NCBI GenBank assembly: GCA_027484985.1
Contig: JAIXRW010000025.1
Span: 62,001 to 126,000 of the forward strand
DNA length: 64,000 nt
DNA from: Rhodobacter sp.
GTDB taxonomy: Bacteria > Pseudomonadota > Alphaproteobacteria > Rhodobacterales > Rhodobacteraceae
Direction: 5' to 3'
Shown here: positions 53,693 to 63,181 of the stretch, piece by piece
Layout of the letters: each line of letters opens with the position of its first letter
Position numbering within the stretch: position 1 is the stretch's first letter
Made by a program: the position numbers and the translations under genes
The notes under the pieces: model-generated
Database searches by the model: none
Told to the model about the DNA's origin: nothing
The model's input: only the letters and a program-made list of their open reading frames with translations

Positions 53693-54025
53693 TTGGCGGG
53701 GCCGTCCGGAAAATCCGGAACGGTTCAGCGCCCGACCTTGCGTCTGGACAAATGGCTTTGGCAGGCGCGGTTCTTGAAAAGCCGCGCCCTTGCTGCCGAA
53801 CTTGCCGCAGACGGGCATCTGCGGATCAACGGCCAGCCCACGCGCAAGCCGGGCCATGCGGTGGGGGTGGGCGATGTGCTGACCTTTCCGCTGGGCGGCG
53901 CGATCCGGGTGGTGCGGATCGTGGCGCTGGGCTACCGGCGCGGGCCAGCGAGCGAGGCGGAACTGCTTTATGACGATCTTGACGCAGCCGATCGGACGCA
54001 AAGGCGCATCCCGCCGCTTGAATGA
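53693..54025 (+). CDS. S4-domain RNA-binding protein (Hsp15/HslR type)
   Basis: 110 residues. The S4 domain opens LRLDKWLWQARFLKSRALAA and continues HLRINGQPTRKPGHAVGVGD, as in HslR, which binds stalled 50S subunits carrying nascent chains. The only start in frame after the helicase stop is TTG 53693, a rare initiator. It follows the helicase with a gap of one base, so reinitiation or coupling is likely. Precedes fdxA by 48 bp. Confidence 0.88.
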   Translation: MAGPSGKSGTVQRPTLRLDKWLWQARFLKSRALAAELAADGHLRINGQPTRKPGHAVGVGDVLTFPLGGAIRVVRIVALGYRRGPASEAELLYDDLDAADRTQRRIPPLE

Positions 54026-54073
54026 TCCGGCAAAGCGGCTTAGTCAGACCACCGATATTCTAGGGAGACCCCG

Positions 54074-54412
54074 ATGACCTATGTCGTGATCGACAATTGC
54101 ATCGCCTGCAAATACACCGATTGCGTGGAAGTGTGTCCGGTGGACTGCTTTTACGAAGGCGAGAACATGCTGGTCATCCATCCGGATGAATGCATCGATT
54201 GCGGCGTGTGCGAACCGGAATGCCCCGCTGATGCGATCCGCCCCGATACCGAACCGGATATGGATGCATGGGTCGCGTTCAACCGCAAATATTCGGAAAT
54301 GTGGCCGGTGATCACGGTCAAGAAAGACCCCCTGCCCGAGGCGACCGAGCGGGATGGCGAAACCGGCAAGCTGGCGAAATACTTCTCGGAAGCGCCGGGC
54401 GAAGGGAACTGA
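54074..54412 (+). CDS. fdxA: Seven-iron ferredoxin FdxA
   Basis: 112 residues. Cluster ligands [18 protein letters not shown] (3Fe-4S side) and [18 protein letters not shown] (4Fe-4S side) define the FdxA type; the C-terminus is an acidic helical extension ending [14 protein letters not shown]. Electron carrier in the cytoplasm. GGGAG lies 6 nt before the ATG. It lies between hslR and carD, an order I recall as common in Rhodobacteraceae. Confidence 0.95.
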   Translation: MTYVVIDNCIACKYTDCVEVCPVDCFYEGENMLVIHPDECIDCGVCEPECPADAIRPDTEPDMDAWVAFNRKYSEMWPVITVKKDPLPEATERDGETGKLAKYFSEAPGEGN

Positions 54413-54436
54413 TCCCGTCTGTCGGGGGTTCTTCTG

Positions 54437-54463
54437 TGCCGAATCGCGTTAACTGATTCGGCA
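54437..54463. terminator. Inverted repeat after fdxA
   Basis: TGCCGAATC/GATTCGGCA, a 9-bp stem with a 9-nt loop, 24 bp after the fdxA stop. There is no T tract after it, so it is a weak or factor-dependent terminator at best, or an RNA-stabilising 3' hairpin. Confidence 0.5.
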
Positions 54464-54545
54464 AAGCTGCCATGTTTCTGTGACATGACTGGGGATAAGT
54501 GTTCAAAATCAAGGCATCCGGCACGGGGCGCCCGTGTCGGCATGG

Positions 54546-54574
54546 TTGGAATCACGACGTTTTTGTGATATGAC
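54546..54574 (+). promoter_or_regulatory. Candidate promoter upstream of carD
   Basis: TTGGAA, 17-nt spacer, TATGAC. The spacer holds an inverted repeat ATCAC-N9-GTGAT (54551-54569) which could be an operator. Predicted start near 54581, giving a leader of about 147 nt before carD. It is in the 315-bp fdxA-carD gap. Confidence 0.5.
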
Positions 54575-54583
54575 TTGCCATAC

Positions 54584-54646
54584 ATGAAAGCACGGAAGCC
54601 CGATGCCTGTCTCAGCGCTGCTCGCCTGGGTGGGTTCTTCTTGTGA
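54584..54646 (+). CDS. Possible leader ORF of carD (20 codons)
   Basis: ATG at 54584, TGA at 54644-54646, encoding MKARKPDACLSAARLGGFFL. The ATG lies only a few bases after the transcription start predicted from TTGGAA-N17-TATGAC, so it would be read leaderless. No ribosome-binding site. It could be chance; it is listed because of its position in the long leader of a global regulator gene. Confidence 0.25.
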   Translation: MKARKPDACLSAARLGGFFL

Positions 54647-54727
54647 CAATAAGGCCTGCATGACGTGTCCCTTGGGGTGCGCGTGGTTTTGTTGTTGCGG
54701 GGCGGGTGTCCCTTCGAGGAACGTTGA

Positions 54728-55237
54728 ATGACCAAGACCAAGAAGCCCGATTTTCGTCCCAACGAGTTCGTCGTTTACCCCGCCCATGGTGTGGGGCGGA
54801 TCATCTCGATTGAAGAACAAGAGATTGCGGGGCTGCATCTCGAGCTGTTCGTGATTTCGTTCGAGAAGGACAAGATGACGCTGCGGGTTCCCACCCACAA
54901 GGCGACCGAAATCGGGATGCGCCAGCTTTCGACGCCCGATGTGGTGACCAAGGCGCTGGACACGCTGAAGGGCAAGGCGCGGGTCAAGCGGGCGATGTGG
55001 TCGCGCCGCGCGCAGGAATATGAACAGAAGATCAACTCGGGCGATTTGCTGTCGATTGCCGAAGTGGTGCGCGACCTGCACCGCACCGACGACCAGCGCG
55101 AGCAAAGCTATTCCGAGCGGCAGCTTTACGAAGCCGCGCTTGAGCGTCTGACCCGCGAGGTTGCCGCCGTTTCGGGTGTGGACGAAGCGGGCGCGCAAAA
55201 GACCGTGGGGTCGGTGCTGACGGGCCGCGCGGCCTGA
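54728..55237 (+). CDS. carD: CarD-family transcription factor (CdnL)
   Basis: 169 residues. The N-terminal RNA polymerase beta-binding domain is FRPNEFVVYPAHGVGRIISI, and the C-terminal helical DNA-contacting part is VVTKALDTLKGKARVKRAMW with WSRRAQEYEQKINSGDLLSI. CarD binds RNA polymerase and stabilises open complexes at many promoters, including rRNA. GAGGAACG precedes the ATG. The C-terminal 30 residues (VSGVDEAGAQKTVGSVLTGR) are variable. Confidence 0.96.
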   Translation: MTKTKKPDFRPNEFVVYPAHGVGRIISIEEQEIAGLHLELFVISFEKDKMTLRVPTHKATEIGMRQLSTPDVVTKALDTLKGKARVKRAMWSRRAQEYEQKINSGDLLSIAEVVRDLHRTDDQREQSYSERQLYEAALERLTREVAAVSGVDEAGAQKTVGSVLTGRAA

Positions 55238-55356
55238 TACAGGCGCATAACGGATTGCAAGGGGCTGCGGGGGCGATCCTGTGGCCCTTTTCATTTCGGG
55301 GGGCGGCGAAAAGGGGGGCCGTCTGCCCCCCTTGGCGCGTGCCGCGCCTTACCCCC

Positions 55357-55383
55357 CGAGAGTATTTTCGCCAAGGTGAAGCA
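55357..55383 (+). repeat. Dispersed gene-end element, AGTATTTTCGCCAAGGTGAAG variant
   Basis: CGAGAGTATTTTCGCCAAGGTGAAGCA between the convergent carD and cobS genes, abutting the cobS stop. Same core (AGTATTT...AAGGTGAAG) with a changed middle. The 150-bp gap also holds GGGGGGCGGCGAAAAGGGGGGCC-type G runs. Confidence 0.6.
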
Positions 55384-55385
55384 GA

Positions 55386-56159
55386 TCAGGCAAGCAGCGC
55401 CGCCGCCGCTGCCAGGGCTGCGGTTTCGGCCAAGGCTTGGCTTGCGCCGAGGATGTCGCCGGTCTGGCCGCCGATGCGGGCGCGGGCCAGCAGGGCCACG
55501 CCAAGGGCAGCGATTGCGGCCAGCGGAACAAGGGCAAGGGTGGCGGCGCCCGTGCTGAAAAAGGCCAGAAGGGCGGCGATCACGCAGGCGGCGGCGGCGC
55601 GGCGGGCATCGGGGCGGCCGACCGATCTGGACAGGCCGCCGTCGCGGGCATTGGGCAGGGCAAAGATCGTCACGGCCATGGCGGCGCGTCCGGTGGCGGC
55701 GGCGGCGACAAGGGCGGCCCAATGGGCGCCCGTGGCCATCAGCGCGGCAAGGGCAGACCAGCGGGCCAGCGTGGTGAAGACAAGCGCCAGCGTGCCATAG
55801 CTGCCGATGGCGCTGTCTTTCATGATTTCGAGCCTGCGTTCCCTGGTCCAGCCGCCGAACAGGCCATCGGCGGTGTCGGCAAGGCCGTCTTCGTGCATGG
55901 CGCCCGTGACCATGGCGAGGGTTGCCAGCGTGACGGCGGCCGCCACGCCCGCGGGCATGCCGATGGCAAGGGCGAGCGATCCGGTGGCTGCCCCGATCAG
56001 GGCCACGACCAGACCGATGATCGGCCAGGCCCAGGCCGAGGCGGCGCCGCGCATCGGCCAGCCCTGCGGCACGGGCAGGCGGGTGAGCAGGCCGAAGGCC
56101 GAGACGATATCGGCAAGGGCTATTCCTGCGGGGTCATTCTGTGTGTCGGTGGGTCGCAT
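55386..56159 (-). CDS. cobS: Adenosylcobinamide-GDP ribazoletransferase
   Basis: 257 residues, multi-pass membrane enzyme. Conserved metal-binding segment GAMHEDGLADTADGLFGG with GGWTRERRLEIMKDSAIGSY, and the N-terminal SAFGLLTRLPVP, are CobS/CobV signatures. It joins adenosylcobinamide-GDP with alpha-ribazole to complete the cobalamin nucleotide loop. Divergent from cobT with 83 bp between. No cobalamin riboswitch element is evident in that short gap. Confidence 0.95.
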   Translation of the reverse strand: MRPTDTQNDPAGIALADIVSAFGLLTRLPVPQGWPMRGAASAWAWPIIGLVVALIGAATGSLALAIGMPAGVAAAVTLATLAMVTGAMHEDGLADTADGLFGGWTRERRLEIMKDSAIGSYGTLALVFTTLARWSALAALMATGAHWAALVAAAATGRAAMAVTIFALPNARDGGLSRSVGRPDARRAAAACVIAALLAFFSTGAATLALVPLAAIAALGVALLARARIGGQTGDILGASQALAETAALAAAAALLA

Positions 56160-56242
56160 GGAAGTGTCCTTTCCCGACTGGCCTTTGCGGATGCTTCTAG
56201 GTAGCGAAGGGCAGGCCTTGCTTCAATGAAAGAGATCGTCCC

Positions 56243-57262
56243 ATGACTGCTGCGCCCTTTGCCTCGCTTTCCGAATTTGCCGCGCTGCTGGGCGCGATGC
56301 CTGCGGCGGATGCGGGCGCGGTTCAGGCGGCAGGCGCGCGAAACGGGCAGTTGACCAAGCCGCCGGGCGCTTTGGGGCGGCTGGAGGATGTGGCGATCTG
56401 GGTTGCGGGCTGGCAGGGGACGGAAAAGCCCCATTGTGACCGGCCGCAGGTGATTGTCTTTGCGGGCAATCACGGGGTGGTGGCGCAGGGGGTTTCGGCC
56501 TTTCCGCCGGAAGTGACGGTGCAGATGGTGGGCAATTTCCGCGCGGGCGGGGCGGCGATCAACCAACTGGCCAAGGCCTTTGGTGCCACGATGTCGGTCC
56601 ATGCGCTGGAACTGGACCGGCCCACGGCGGATTTCACCCAAGCCCCCGCGATGAGCGAGGCCGAGGTTGTGGCCGCATTGGCCACGGGCTGGAACGCGGT
56701 GGATGCGGGGGCGGATCTGCTGGTGGTGGGCGAGATGGGGATCGGCAACACCACGCCTGCCGCGGCGCTGGCGGCGGCATTGTTCGGCGGCACGGGGGCC
56801 GACTGGGTGGGGCGCGGCACGGGCGTGGATGATGCGGGGCTGGCGCGCAAGGCGCGGGCGGTCGATGCGGGGTTCGCGCTGCATGCGGACCGCTTGGGCG
56901 ATGCCTTGCAGGTGTTGCGCTGCCTTGGCGGGCGTGAATTGGCGGCGATGGCCGGGGCTATCGCACGGGCGCGGGCCTTGCGCGTACCGGTCATTCTGGA
57001 CGGGTTCATCTGCACCGCTTCGGCGGCGGTGCTGGAAAAGGCGGTGGCGGGGTCGCTTGACCATTGCATCGCGGGCCATGTGAGCGCCGAGGGCGCGCAT
57101 GGCAAGCTGCTGGCGGCGCTGGGCAAGGCGCCTTTGCTGAACCTTGGGCTGCGGCTGGGCGAGGGGTCGGGGGCGGCGCTGGCCATCGGCATCGTGAAGG
57201 GGGCTTTGGCCTGCCATTCGGGCATGGCCACATTTGCCGAAGCGGGCGTGTCAGGCGCCTGA
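56243..57262 (+). CDS. cobT: Nicotinate-nucleotide-dimethylbenzimidazole phosphoribosyltransferase
   Basis: 339 residues. Family motifs: [58 protein letters not shown] and the catalytic-Glu region [20 protein letters not shown] with APLLNL before it. It makes alpha-ribazole-5'-phosphate for the lower ligand of cobalamin and pairs functionally with cobS. The last 12 bp overlap the convergent antiporter gene. Confidence 0.96.
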   Translation: MTAAPFASLSEFAALLGAMPAADAGAVQAAGARNGQLTKPPGALGRLEDVAIWVAGWQGTEKPHCDRPQVIVFAGNHGVVAQGVSAFPPEVTVQMVGNFRAGGAAINQLAKAFGATMSVHALELDRPTADFTQAPAMSEAEVVAALATGWNAVDAGADLLVVGEMGIGNTTPAAALAAALFGGTGADWVGRGTGVDDAGLARKARAVDAGFALHADRLGDALQVLRCLGGRELAAMAGAIARARALRVPVILDGFICTASAAVLEKAVAGSLDHCIAGHVSAEGAHGKLLAALGKAPLLNLGLRLGEGSGAALAIGIVKGALACHSGMATFAEAGVSGA

Positions 57263-59212
57263 GGCGGGCGGGGCCTTCGTTTCCGGGGATGGGGCGGTTT
57301 CGTCGGCAGGGTCGGCCCGCATGGGGTTGACCTCGTAGAGTTGGTCGATGAGGGCGGTTTCCAGATCGCGGTCAAGCTGCTTGGCGCGTTCGATATAGGC
57401 CGCGTTCAGGTGGACGGGTTGGCCGGGCACCCAGACCTCGGCAAGATCGCGCATGGCGGCGCGGTCAACGCGGAAATAGGTTTGCGACAGGGTGGCGGCT
57501 TCGTATTCGGTAAAGCCCATGTTTTCGAGCACATAGCGGCCTGCGCGGATCGAGCTGTCGAAGGTTTCGCGCACGATGTCGGAGGCGCCGGCCTGATAGA
57601 GTTCATAGACATGCACGCGGTCGCGCGCGCGGGCGACGATGTGCAGGTCGGGGCGCTGGCTGCGGGCGAAGCGGACGATCTTGGTTGCGTTTTCCTTGTC
57701 ATCCACCGCGACGACAAGCACCGATGCCGTGGCAAGGCCTGCCGCTTCGAGCAGTTCGGGGCGGGTGGGATCACCGAAGAAGCCCTTGACGCCGAAGCGG
57801 CGCATCGTCTCGATCGTGCCTGCATCGGCGTCAAGGACCACGGTGGACAGGCCCGACATGCGGACAATGCGGTTGACCACCTGTCCGAAGCGGCCGATGC
57901 CTGCGATGATGACGCGGCCCTTTTCGTCGATCTCATCGGGTTGTTGTTCGGGGATGCGGGCGCGCAGGCGGCGTGACAGCTGGTCGTATCCAAGGAACAG
58001 AAGCGGCGTGAGCAGCATCGACAGGCTGATGACCAGAAGGGCAAGTTCGCCCTTGCTGGCCGACAGGATGCCCTGCTGGCGGGCGAAAGAGACGAGGACG
58101 AAGCCGAATTCCCCCGCCTGCGCAAGGCCGAGGGTGAACAGGATGCGGTCTTGCCCGCGCAGGCGGAACACCAGCGCCAGCCCGAACAGCACCAAGGCCT
58201 TGACCGCGATCAGCCCCAAGGTCAGGCCCAGCACGGTGACGGGTTCGCCCAGCAGGGTGCGCGTGTCGATGCCGATGCCGACGGTCATGAAGAACAGGCC
58301 CAGAAGCAGGCCCTTGAAGGGTTTGATGTCGGCCTCGATCTGGTGGCGGAATTCCGAGTTGGCCAGAACGACGCCCGCGACAAAGGTTCCCAGCGCCGGG
58401 GACAGGCCGACCAGCATCATTGAAAAGGCGATGCCAAAGACCAGCAGCAGCGAGATGAAGGTGGACATCTCGGGCAGGCGCGAGGCGTGGACGAAGCGGA
58501 ATACGGGGCGCGTCAGGAAATGGCCGGCCAGCACGATGCCCGCGACGATGGCAAGGGTCAGGCCGGTTGCGGCCCAGTTTGGCAGTTGGTCCACCAGCGT
58601 GAGCAGCGGTTCGGCGGCGTTTTCGGGCGCCTTGGTGGCGGCATCGGCGGCGTTGGTGACGCCGAACTGCGCGGCGGTGGGGCCGGTGGTGACGATGGCG
58701 GGCAGGGCCAGCAGCGGCAGGAAGGCCAGCATCGGCACCACCGCGATATCCTGCGTCAGCAAAACGGAAAACGATGACCGGCCGCCCGCTGTACGCATCA
58801 GGCTCTTTTCCGTCAGGGTTTGCAGCACGATGGCGGTCGAGGATAGCGACATGATCAGGCCCAGCGTCAGCGCCACCTGCCAGACCTGACCCGCCATGAC
58901 CAGAAGCCCCGCGATGGCCAATGTGGTCAGCCCCACCTGCGCCCCGCCAAGGCCAAGCAGGCGGTGGCGCATGTCCCACAGGGTTTTGGGTTCAAGTTCG
59001 AGCCCGATCAGGAACAGCATCAAGACCACGCCGAATTCGGCAAAATGCTGGAGGTCTTTCGTTTCGGCCCCGGCAAGGCCAAGAACGGGGCCGACAAGGA
59101 TGCCCGCCGCCAGATAGCCGAGGACCGAGCCGAGGCCGAAGCGCACCGCCAGCGGCACGATCAGGACGGCGGCCCCGAGATACATGCTGGCTTGAAGCAG
59201 AAGGCCTTCCAT
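57251..59212 (-). CDS. CPA2-family monovalent cation:proton antiporter with TrkA-N domain (Kef type)
   Basis: 653 residues. About twelve transmembrane helices ([38 protein letters not shown]) followed by an NAD-binding RCK domain [20 protein letters not shown] with [20 protein letters not shown]. This is the KefB/KefC architecture. No KefF/KefG-type ancillary flavoprotein gene is next to it, so glutathione gating is not certain. An insert ([20 protein letters not shown]) in the membrane domain is unusual. The 3' end overlaps cobT by 12 bp. Confidence 0.92.
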   Translation of the reverse strand: MEGLLLQASMYLGAAVLIVPLAVRFGLGSVLGYLAAGILVGPVLGLAGAETKDLQHFAEFGVVLMLFLIGLELEPKTLWDMRHRLLGLGGAQVGLTTLAIAGLLVMAGQVWQVALTLGLIMSLSSTAIVLQTLTEKSLMRTAGGRSSFSVLLTQDIAVVPMLAFLPLLALPAIVTTGPTAAQFGVTNAADAATKAPENAAEPLLTLVDQLPNWAATGLTLAIVAGIVLAGHFLTRPVFRFVHASRLPEMSTFISLLLVFGIAFSMMLVGLSPALGTFVAGVVLANSEFRHQIEADIKPFKGLLLGLFFMTVGIGIDTRTLLGEPVTVLGLTLGLIAVKALVLFGLALVFRLRGQDRILFTLGLAQAGEFGFVLVSFARQQGILSASKGELALLVISLSMLLTPLLFLGYDQLSRRLRARIPEQQPDEIDEKGRVIIAGIGRFGQVVNRIVRMSGLSTVVLDADAGTIETMRRFGVKGFFGDPTRPELLEAAGLATASVLVVAVDDKENATKIVRFARSQRPDLHIVARARDRVHVYELYQAGASDIVRETFDSSIRAGRYVLENMGFTEYEAATLSQTYFRVDRAAMRDLAEVWVPGQPVHLNAAYIERAKQLDRDLETALIDQLYEVNPMRADPADETAPSPETKAPPASGA

Positions 59213-59291
59213 TCACCCTATCCGGTCAGACATCGTTACTGTGGCGCCCGATGGGGCGGGTCTTTGCGCCACCGCGGCGGGCGGGGGCGGA

Positions 59292-62192
59292 TCAGCCGCG
59301 CGGCATGGCCAGAACGACCAGCTTGCCCCGCTTTTCGTAGCGCACTTCATCATCCGTCACGGCGGCGACGCGGCCCCCGTCAAGCGTGTCGCCGGTGCTG
59401 ACGCGGACGATGCGGCCATTGGGTTGGCGCACAAGGGCGTAACGGTTCGATTGCGTGCCATAGACGCCGATCAGGTTGATCTTGCCAAGGTTGATCACGT
59501 TCTTGACCGTGGCTTCCTTGGCCACATTGGCACGGGTGGGAACCGCGGGGGCGACAAAGCTGGAATCGGGTTCGATTTCGGTTTCGGGGGTGACGTTGCC
59601 GTCATCGATGACAGCCGCTTCGGGGGCCGCTTCGGGGGCCGCTTCGGGGGCCGGTTCGGCCGGGGCATCGGGCAGGCGGGCGGCTGCGGCAACGGCAGCC
59701 TCGACCGCGCTGGCCAGAACGGTGGGGCGGGCAACGGGGCGGGGCGACAGGGCAAGCCCCCCCAGGGCCGCCGTGCCGCCATCGGGTTGCAGCAGTGCGA
59801 GCGAGGTGTCAGGCGCAGCATCGGCGGGGGCGATCGAGCCGGGGCGCGGCAGCGGGCGGATCGCGGCAAGGCGGCTGTCGGCGGCGGGGGCGAGGCTGGC
59901 TTCGTCCGTGGCGGTGGGCGGGGCAGGTTCGGCGGCGGCAAGGGCGGCGGGGCGGGGCGCGGGGCGCTTGCCCCGCAGGGCCGGATCGGCGGGGAAGGCC
60001 TGCGTCTGGTCGGCCGGATCGGCGCCCGGTGCGGGTGCTTCGGGCGTGGCCGGAGCGGGCGGGGCAAGGGCGGCGGGGCGTTCGGGCGGCCGGACGGGCG
60101 GTTTGCCCGCGATCAGGCGGATGCCTTCGGGGGTGACGATGCCTTCGGGCGTGGGGATGATCCGTCCTTGGGCGTCGAATTTATACACCGTGCCGAAGGC
60201 GGGGGGCGGCAGCGGCGCGCCGGGCGGCGGGTCGCCGCGCGCATCGGGCAGCGGCAGGGCCGCGGCATCAACCGCTTGCGGCGCGGTATCGGGGGCGGGC
60301 AGGTAGATTTCGTCGCCCCGTGCGGCCTCGGCCTGAATGGCGGGGGCCGAGGTGCTGGCATCGGGGGCGGGGCCTGCCGGTGGTTCGGCTGCCGGTGCGG
60401 GGGCTGCGGTGGCCTGGGGCGCGGTGCTGTCGGGGGCGGGGTCGGGAACATCTTGCCCGTCTGCCAGCATTTCATCGGTGACGCTGGGCAAGTCGCCGGT
60501 CGTGGCTGTTTGCGCGTCAGCTGCGGCGGGAACCGTGGCGGCATCGGGGGCGTTGGCCGTTTCGCTGGGGGCAGGATCGGCGGCAGGATCGGGGGTTGCG
60601 GCGATGGCCGTGGGTTCGGGGCTGTCGGTCTGGACCGAATAGTATTGCGACAGGGCCGCCGCCGCCGCGAGGGCGACGAGCAAAAGCCCCGTCAGGATCA
60701 GGCCGATATAGCGCGGCTTGCCCCCGACCGGACGCTGCGCGGCGGCAAGGCCGCGCGGGGGCCGTGGCGTGCCTGCCGTGGCGGGGCGCGACGGGCGCGC
60801 CGTGGCAGGTGCGGCGGTTGCGGGTGGTTTTGGCGGCGGTGTGGCGGCCAAGGCGGGGCCGGGCACGCCGGGTTCGGGGGCGGCTGTCGCTGCAACGGGT
60901 GGTGGTGCCGCGTTGGGTTTCGGTGCAGCGGGGACGGCCAGCACGGGTTCGCGGCGCGGCGGGGGCGGCGCGGCGGGTAGGGTCGGCGTCAGGCGCGGGG
61001 TCGCGCCAAGGCGGCGGATCATGCTTTGCGCGGCGGCAGCGGTGGCGCCCGCCAATGCCGGAGCGCGGCGGCTGCTGAAGGCGGGGAGCGCGCTGTCATC
61101 GGGCGCAAGGGCGAGCGTGGGTTCGGTCACGCCGATAGCGGGCGAGGCGGCATCCGCTGCCTTGGGCGGCAGGCTTGCGGGGGGCGGTGGGTCAAGACTG
61201 TCGGGGTCTTCGACATCAAGGGCGATGGGGGCTTCGTCAGGTTCGGCCAATTCGGACGGTGCCGGAGTGGCGGGCAGGGGGGCCTGTGGCTGCGCCATCG
61301 TCACCGGTTCGTCTATGGGATCGAAGCCCGGAAACGGCACGGGTTCGTCGGGCCCTTCGGGCGGGTCTGGGGGCGTTTGGGGCTGCGGGATGGGCAGCGG
61401 TTCCGGCGTGGGCTGTTCCGGCGCGGGCTGTTCCGGCGCGGGCGGCGGATCGTCGGCGGGAACCGGCGGCGGAACCGGTTCGGGTTCGGGCGCGGGCAGC
61501 GGATCGGGCGCGGGGGCTGGCGGCGGGACCGGTTCGGGTTGCGGGGCAGGCTGGGCCGCTGCGGGTTGCGCGGCCACGGGTTGGGGGGCGGCTTCGGGCA
61601 AGGGAAGCGCCGCCTGCGCGGCCGCCTCGCGCCGGGCAAGGCGGCGGGTCAGGATCGTGATCGCCTCGCCGTCGCGTTCCACCGTTTGCTCTCCGCCGGG
61701 AAGGGCGGCCGCGTGCCCCGTGGGTCCAAACCACGGCTCGCCGGCAAAGGTTCCGTCAGGCGGCGCAAGGGCCACGAACGAGACGGGGTTGAAGCGATGT
61801 TCCAGGGCGAAGGCCTCGGCCTCGGCCAGGGTTTCGCGGGCGACGACGGCGACAGTCACGACCGGACCATCCCCCGACCAGTCGAAGGCCAGTTCATCGA
61901 CCCGATAGGCGGTGCGGCCCTCCAGTTCGGCGGCGATCTGGGCGCGGCGGTCGGCATCGGACGGGCCGGGTGCCGCGATCTGGAAATAGCGCATCTGCGA
62001 GGCCGGAATGACGAGTTTCGTCGTCACGCCCTGCGGCGACAGGGCCAGCGCGGTGGTGCGCAGATAGGCCATCGCATCGGCAAGGTCAGGTCTGTCATAG
62101 GCGCTGCGCCCGACCTCGAGCCAGCCGCGCTTTGCCCTGTGAAGAAGCGAGACGCTGTCATCGGTGAAGTTCAGGGCAAAGCTGGGTTTCAT
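59292..62192 (-). CDS. Large Pro/Ala-rich membrane protein with GspL-like N-terminus and GspC/PilP-like C-terminus
   Basis: 966 residues. The N-terminal 180 residues (LNFTDDSVSLLHRAKRGWLE, AQIAAELEGRTAYRVDELAF) look like an actin-like/GspL or PilM-type domain. A long Pro/Ala-rich stretch to about residue 490 precedes one transmembrane helix (YIGLILTGLLLVALAAAAAL), then another disordered region of about 360 residues. The last 80 residues (NLIGVYGTQSNRYALVRQPN, VSTGDTLDGGRVAAVTDDEV) resemble the GspC/PilP HR domain. No secretion or pilus gene is nearby. Domain calls are by pattern recall only. Confidence 0.75.
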   Translation of the reverse strand: MKPSFALNFTDDSVSLLHRAKRGWLEVGRSAYDRPDLADAMAYLRTTALALSPQGVTTKLVIPASQMRYFQIAAPGPSDADRRAQIAAELEGRTAYRVDELAFDWSGDGPVVTVAVVARETLAEAEAFALEHRFNPVSFVALAPPDGTFAGEPWFGPTGHAAALPGGEQTVERDGEAITILTRRLARREAAAQAALPLPEAAPQPVAAQPAAAQPAPQPEPVPPPAPAPDPLPAPEPEPVPPPVPADDPPPAPEQPAPEQPTPEPLPIPQPQTPPDPPEGPDEPVPFPGFDPIDEPVTMAQPQAPLPATPAPSELAEPDEAPIALDVEDPDSLDPPPPASLPPKAADAASPAIGVTEPTLALAPDDSALPAFSSRRAPALAGATAAAAQSMIRRLGATPRLTPTLPAAPPPPRREPVLAVPAAPKPNAAPPPVAATAAPEPGVPGPALAATPPPKPPATAAPATARPSRPATAGTPRPPRGLAAAQRPVGGKPRYIGLILTGLLLVALAAAAALSQYYSVQTDSPEPTAIAATPDPAADPAPSETANAPDAATVPAAADAQTATTGDLPSVTDEMLADGQDVPDPAPDSTAPQATAAPAPAAEPPAGPAPDASTSAPAIQAEAARGDEIYLPAPDTAPQAVDAAALPLPDARGDPPPGAPLPPPAFGTVYKFDAQGRIIPTPEGIVTPEGIRLIAGKPPVRPPERPAALAPPAPATPEAPAPGADPADQTQAFPADPALRGKRPAPRPAALAAAEPAPPTATDEASLAPAADSRLAAIRPLPRPGSIAPADAAPDTSLALLQPDGGTAALGGLALSPRPVARPTVLASAVEAAVAAAARLPDAPAEPAPEAAPEAAPEAAVIDDGNVTPETEIEPDSSFVAPAVPTRANVAKEATVKNVINLGKINLIGVYGTQSNRYALVRQPNGRIVRVSTGDTLDGGRVAAVTDDEVRYEKRGKLVVLAMPRG

Positions 62193-62352
62193 TCTATGGA
62201 TCTAGCACATGAGGCAAAGCTGCGGAAACGGACCACAGATGGTGTTCAACCTGTTACAGCAGCTTTTCGCCTAAGGGAAGGAAAAGGCGGCTGTCCGGCT
62301 TGCTTGCGGTTGTCGGCTGACCCTTTATGGGCAAAGCAGAGGAGTATCCGGA

Positions 62353-63066
62353 ATGCGTGATCTGTCCCGACGTATCGGCCTTTTGGCCCTGTCTTTCGCG
62401 CTGGCCGTGGCGGCGCCGGTTCTGGCCGCAGATGGCCCCGCCGCCACGATTACCGTAACGGGGGAAGGGCATGTCGAAGCGGCGCCCGATCTGGCCACGC
62501 TGTCGCTGGGCGTGACCACGCAGGGCGAGACGGCAAGTGCCGCGATGGAGGCCAATTCGGCCGCGCTGGCCACGGTGGTGGCGCGGATGAAGGCGGCAGG
62601 AATTGCCGACCGCGACGTGCAGACTTCCAACCTGTCGCTGAACCCGAACTGGCAGCAGGCGGAAGGGTCGGACACGCCCAAGATCGTGGGATATGTGGCC
62701 ACGAATGTGCTGACGGTGCGGGTGCGCAAGCTGGCCACGATCGGATCGGTGCTGGATGCGGCGATCACTGACGGGGCCAATACGCTGAACGGGATAAGCT
62801 TCGGGCTGGATGATCCCGAACCCGCGCTGGACAAGGCGCGGGTGGCGGCGGTCAAGGCGGCGCGGGCGCGGGCCGAGATGCTGGTGACGGCGGCGGGCGG
62901 CACGCTTGGGCGGATCGTGTCGATCAACGAAAGCGGCAGCACGATGCCGCCGATGCCGATGCCGATGTACCGGATGGAGGCGGCGATGGCCGATGCCGTG
63001 CCGGTCGAAGGCGGCGAGGTGGGCATGACGGCCAGCGTAACCATCGTGTTCGAGATCGAACAGTAG
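62353..63066 (+). CDS. SIMPL-domain (DUF541) periplasmic protein
   Basis: 237 residues. The signal peptide ends at AAPVLAADG. The mature part starts ATITVTGEGHVEAAPDLATL and contains TSNLSLNPNWQQ and AARARAEMLVTAAGGTLGRI, the SIMPL (BP26/OMP28-like) pattern. Family members form channel-like periplasmic oligomers and have been linked to oxidative stress, with no agreed function. AGAGGAG lies 8 nt before the ATG. It is divergent from the large gene on the other strand. Confidence 0.9.
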   Translation: MRDLSRRIGLLALSFALAVAAPVLAADGPAATITVTGEGHVEAAPDLATLSLGVTTQGETASAAMEANSAALATVVARMKAAGIADRDVQTSNLSLNPNWQQAEGSDTPKIVGYVATNVLTVRVRKLATIGSVLDAAITDGANTLNGISFGLDDPEPALDKARVAAVKAARARAEMLVTAAGGTLGRIVSINESGSTMPPMPMPMYRMEAAMADAVPVEGGEVGMTASVTIVFEIEQ

Positions 63067-63181
63067 CGGCCCGCCAAAGGCAGGGGGGCGACCTGCCCCC
63101 CCCCCGATGGCCTTGCAAGGCATCTTGCAAAAGTGCCCCCTGCCCCGGGCCGCAACCGCCGCGCGGGGCAGGGGCGGGCTG

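Noticed and set aside
59241-60980. 579-codon Gly-rich ORF and related plus-strand ORFs to 62360
   Set aside because: Antisense to the Pro/Ala-rich 966-residue protein; composition explained by the complement of Pro/Ala codons.
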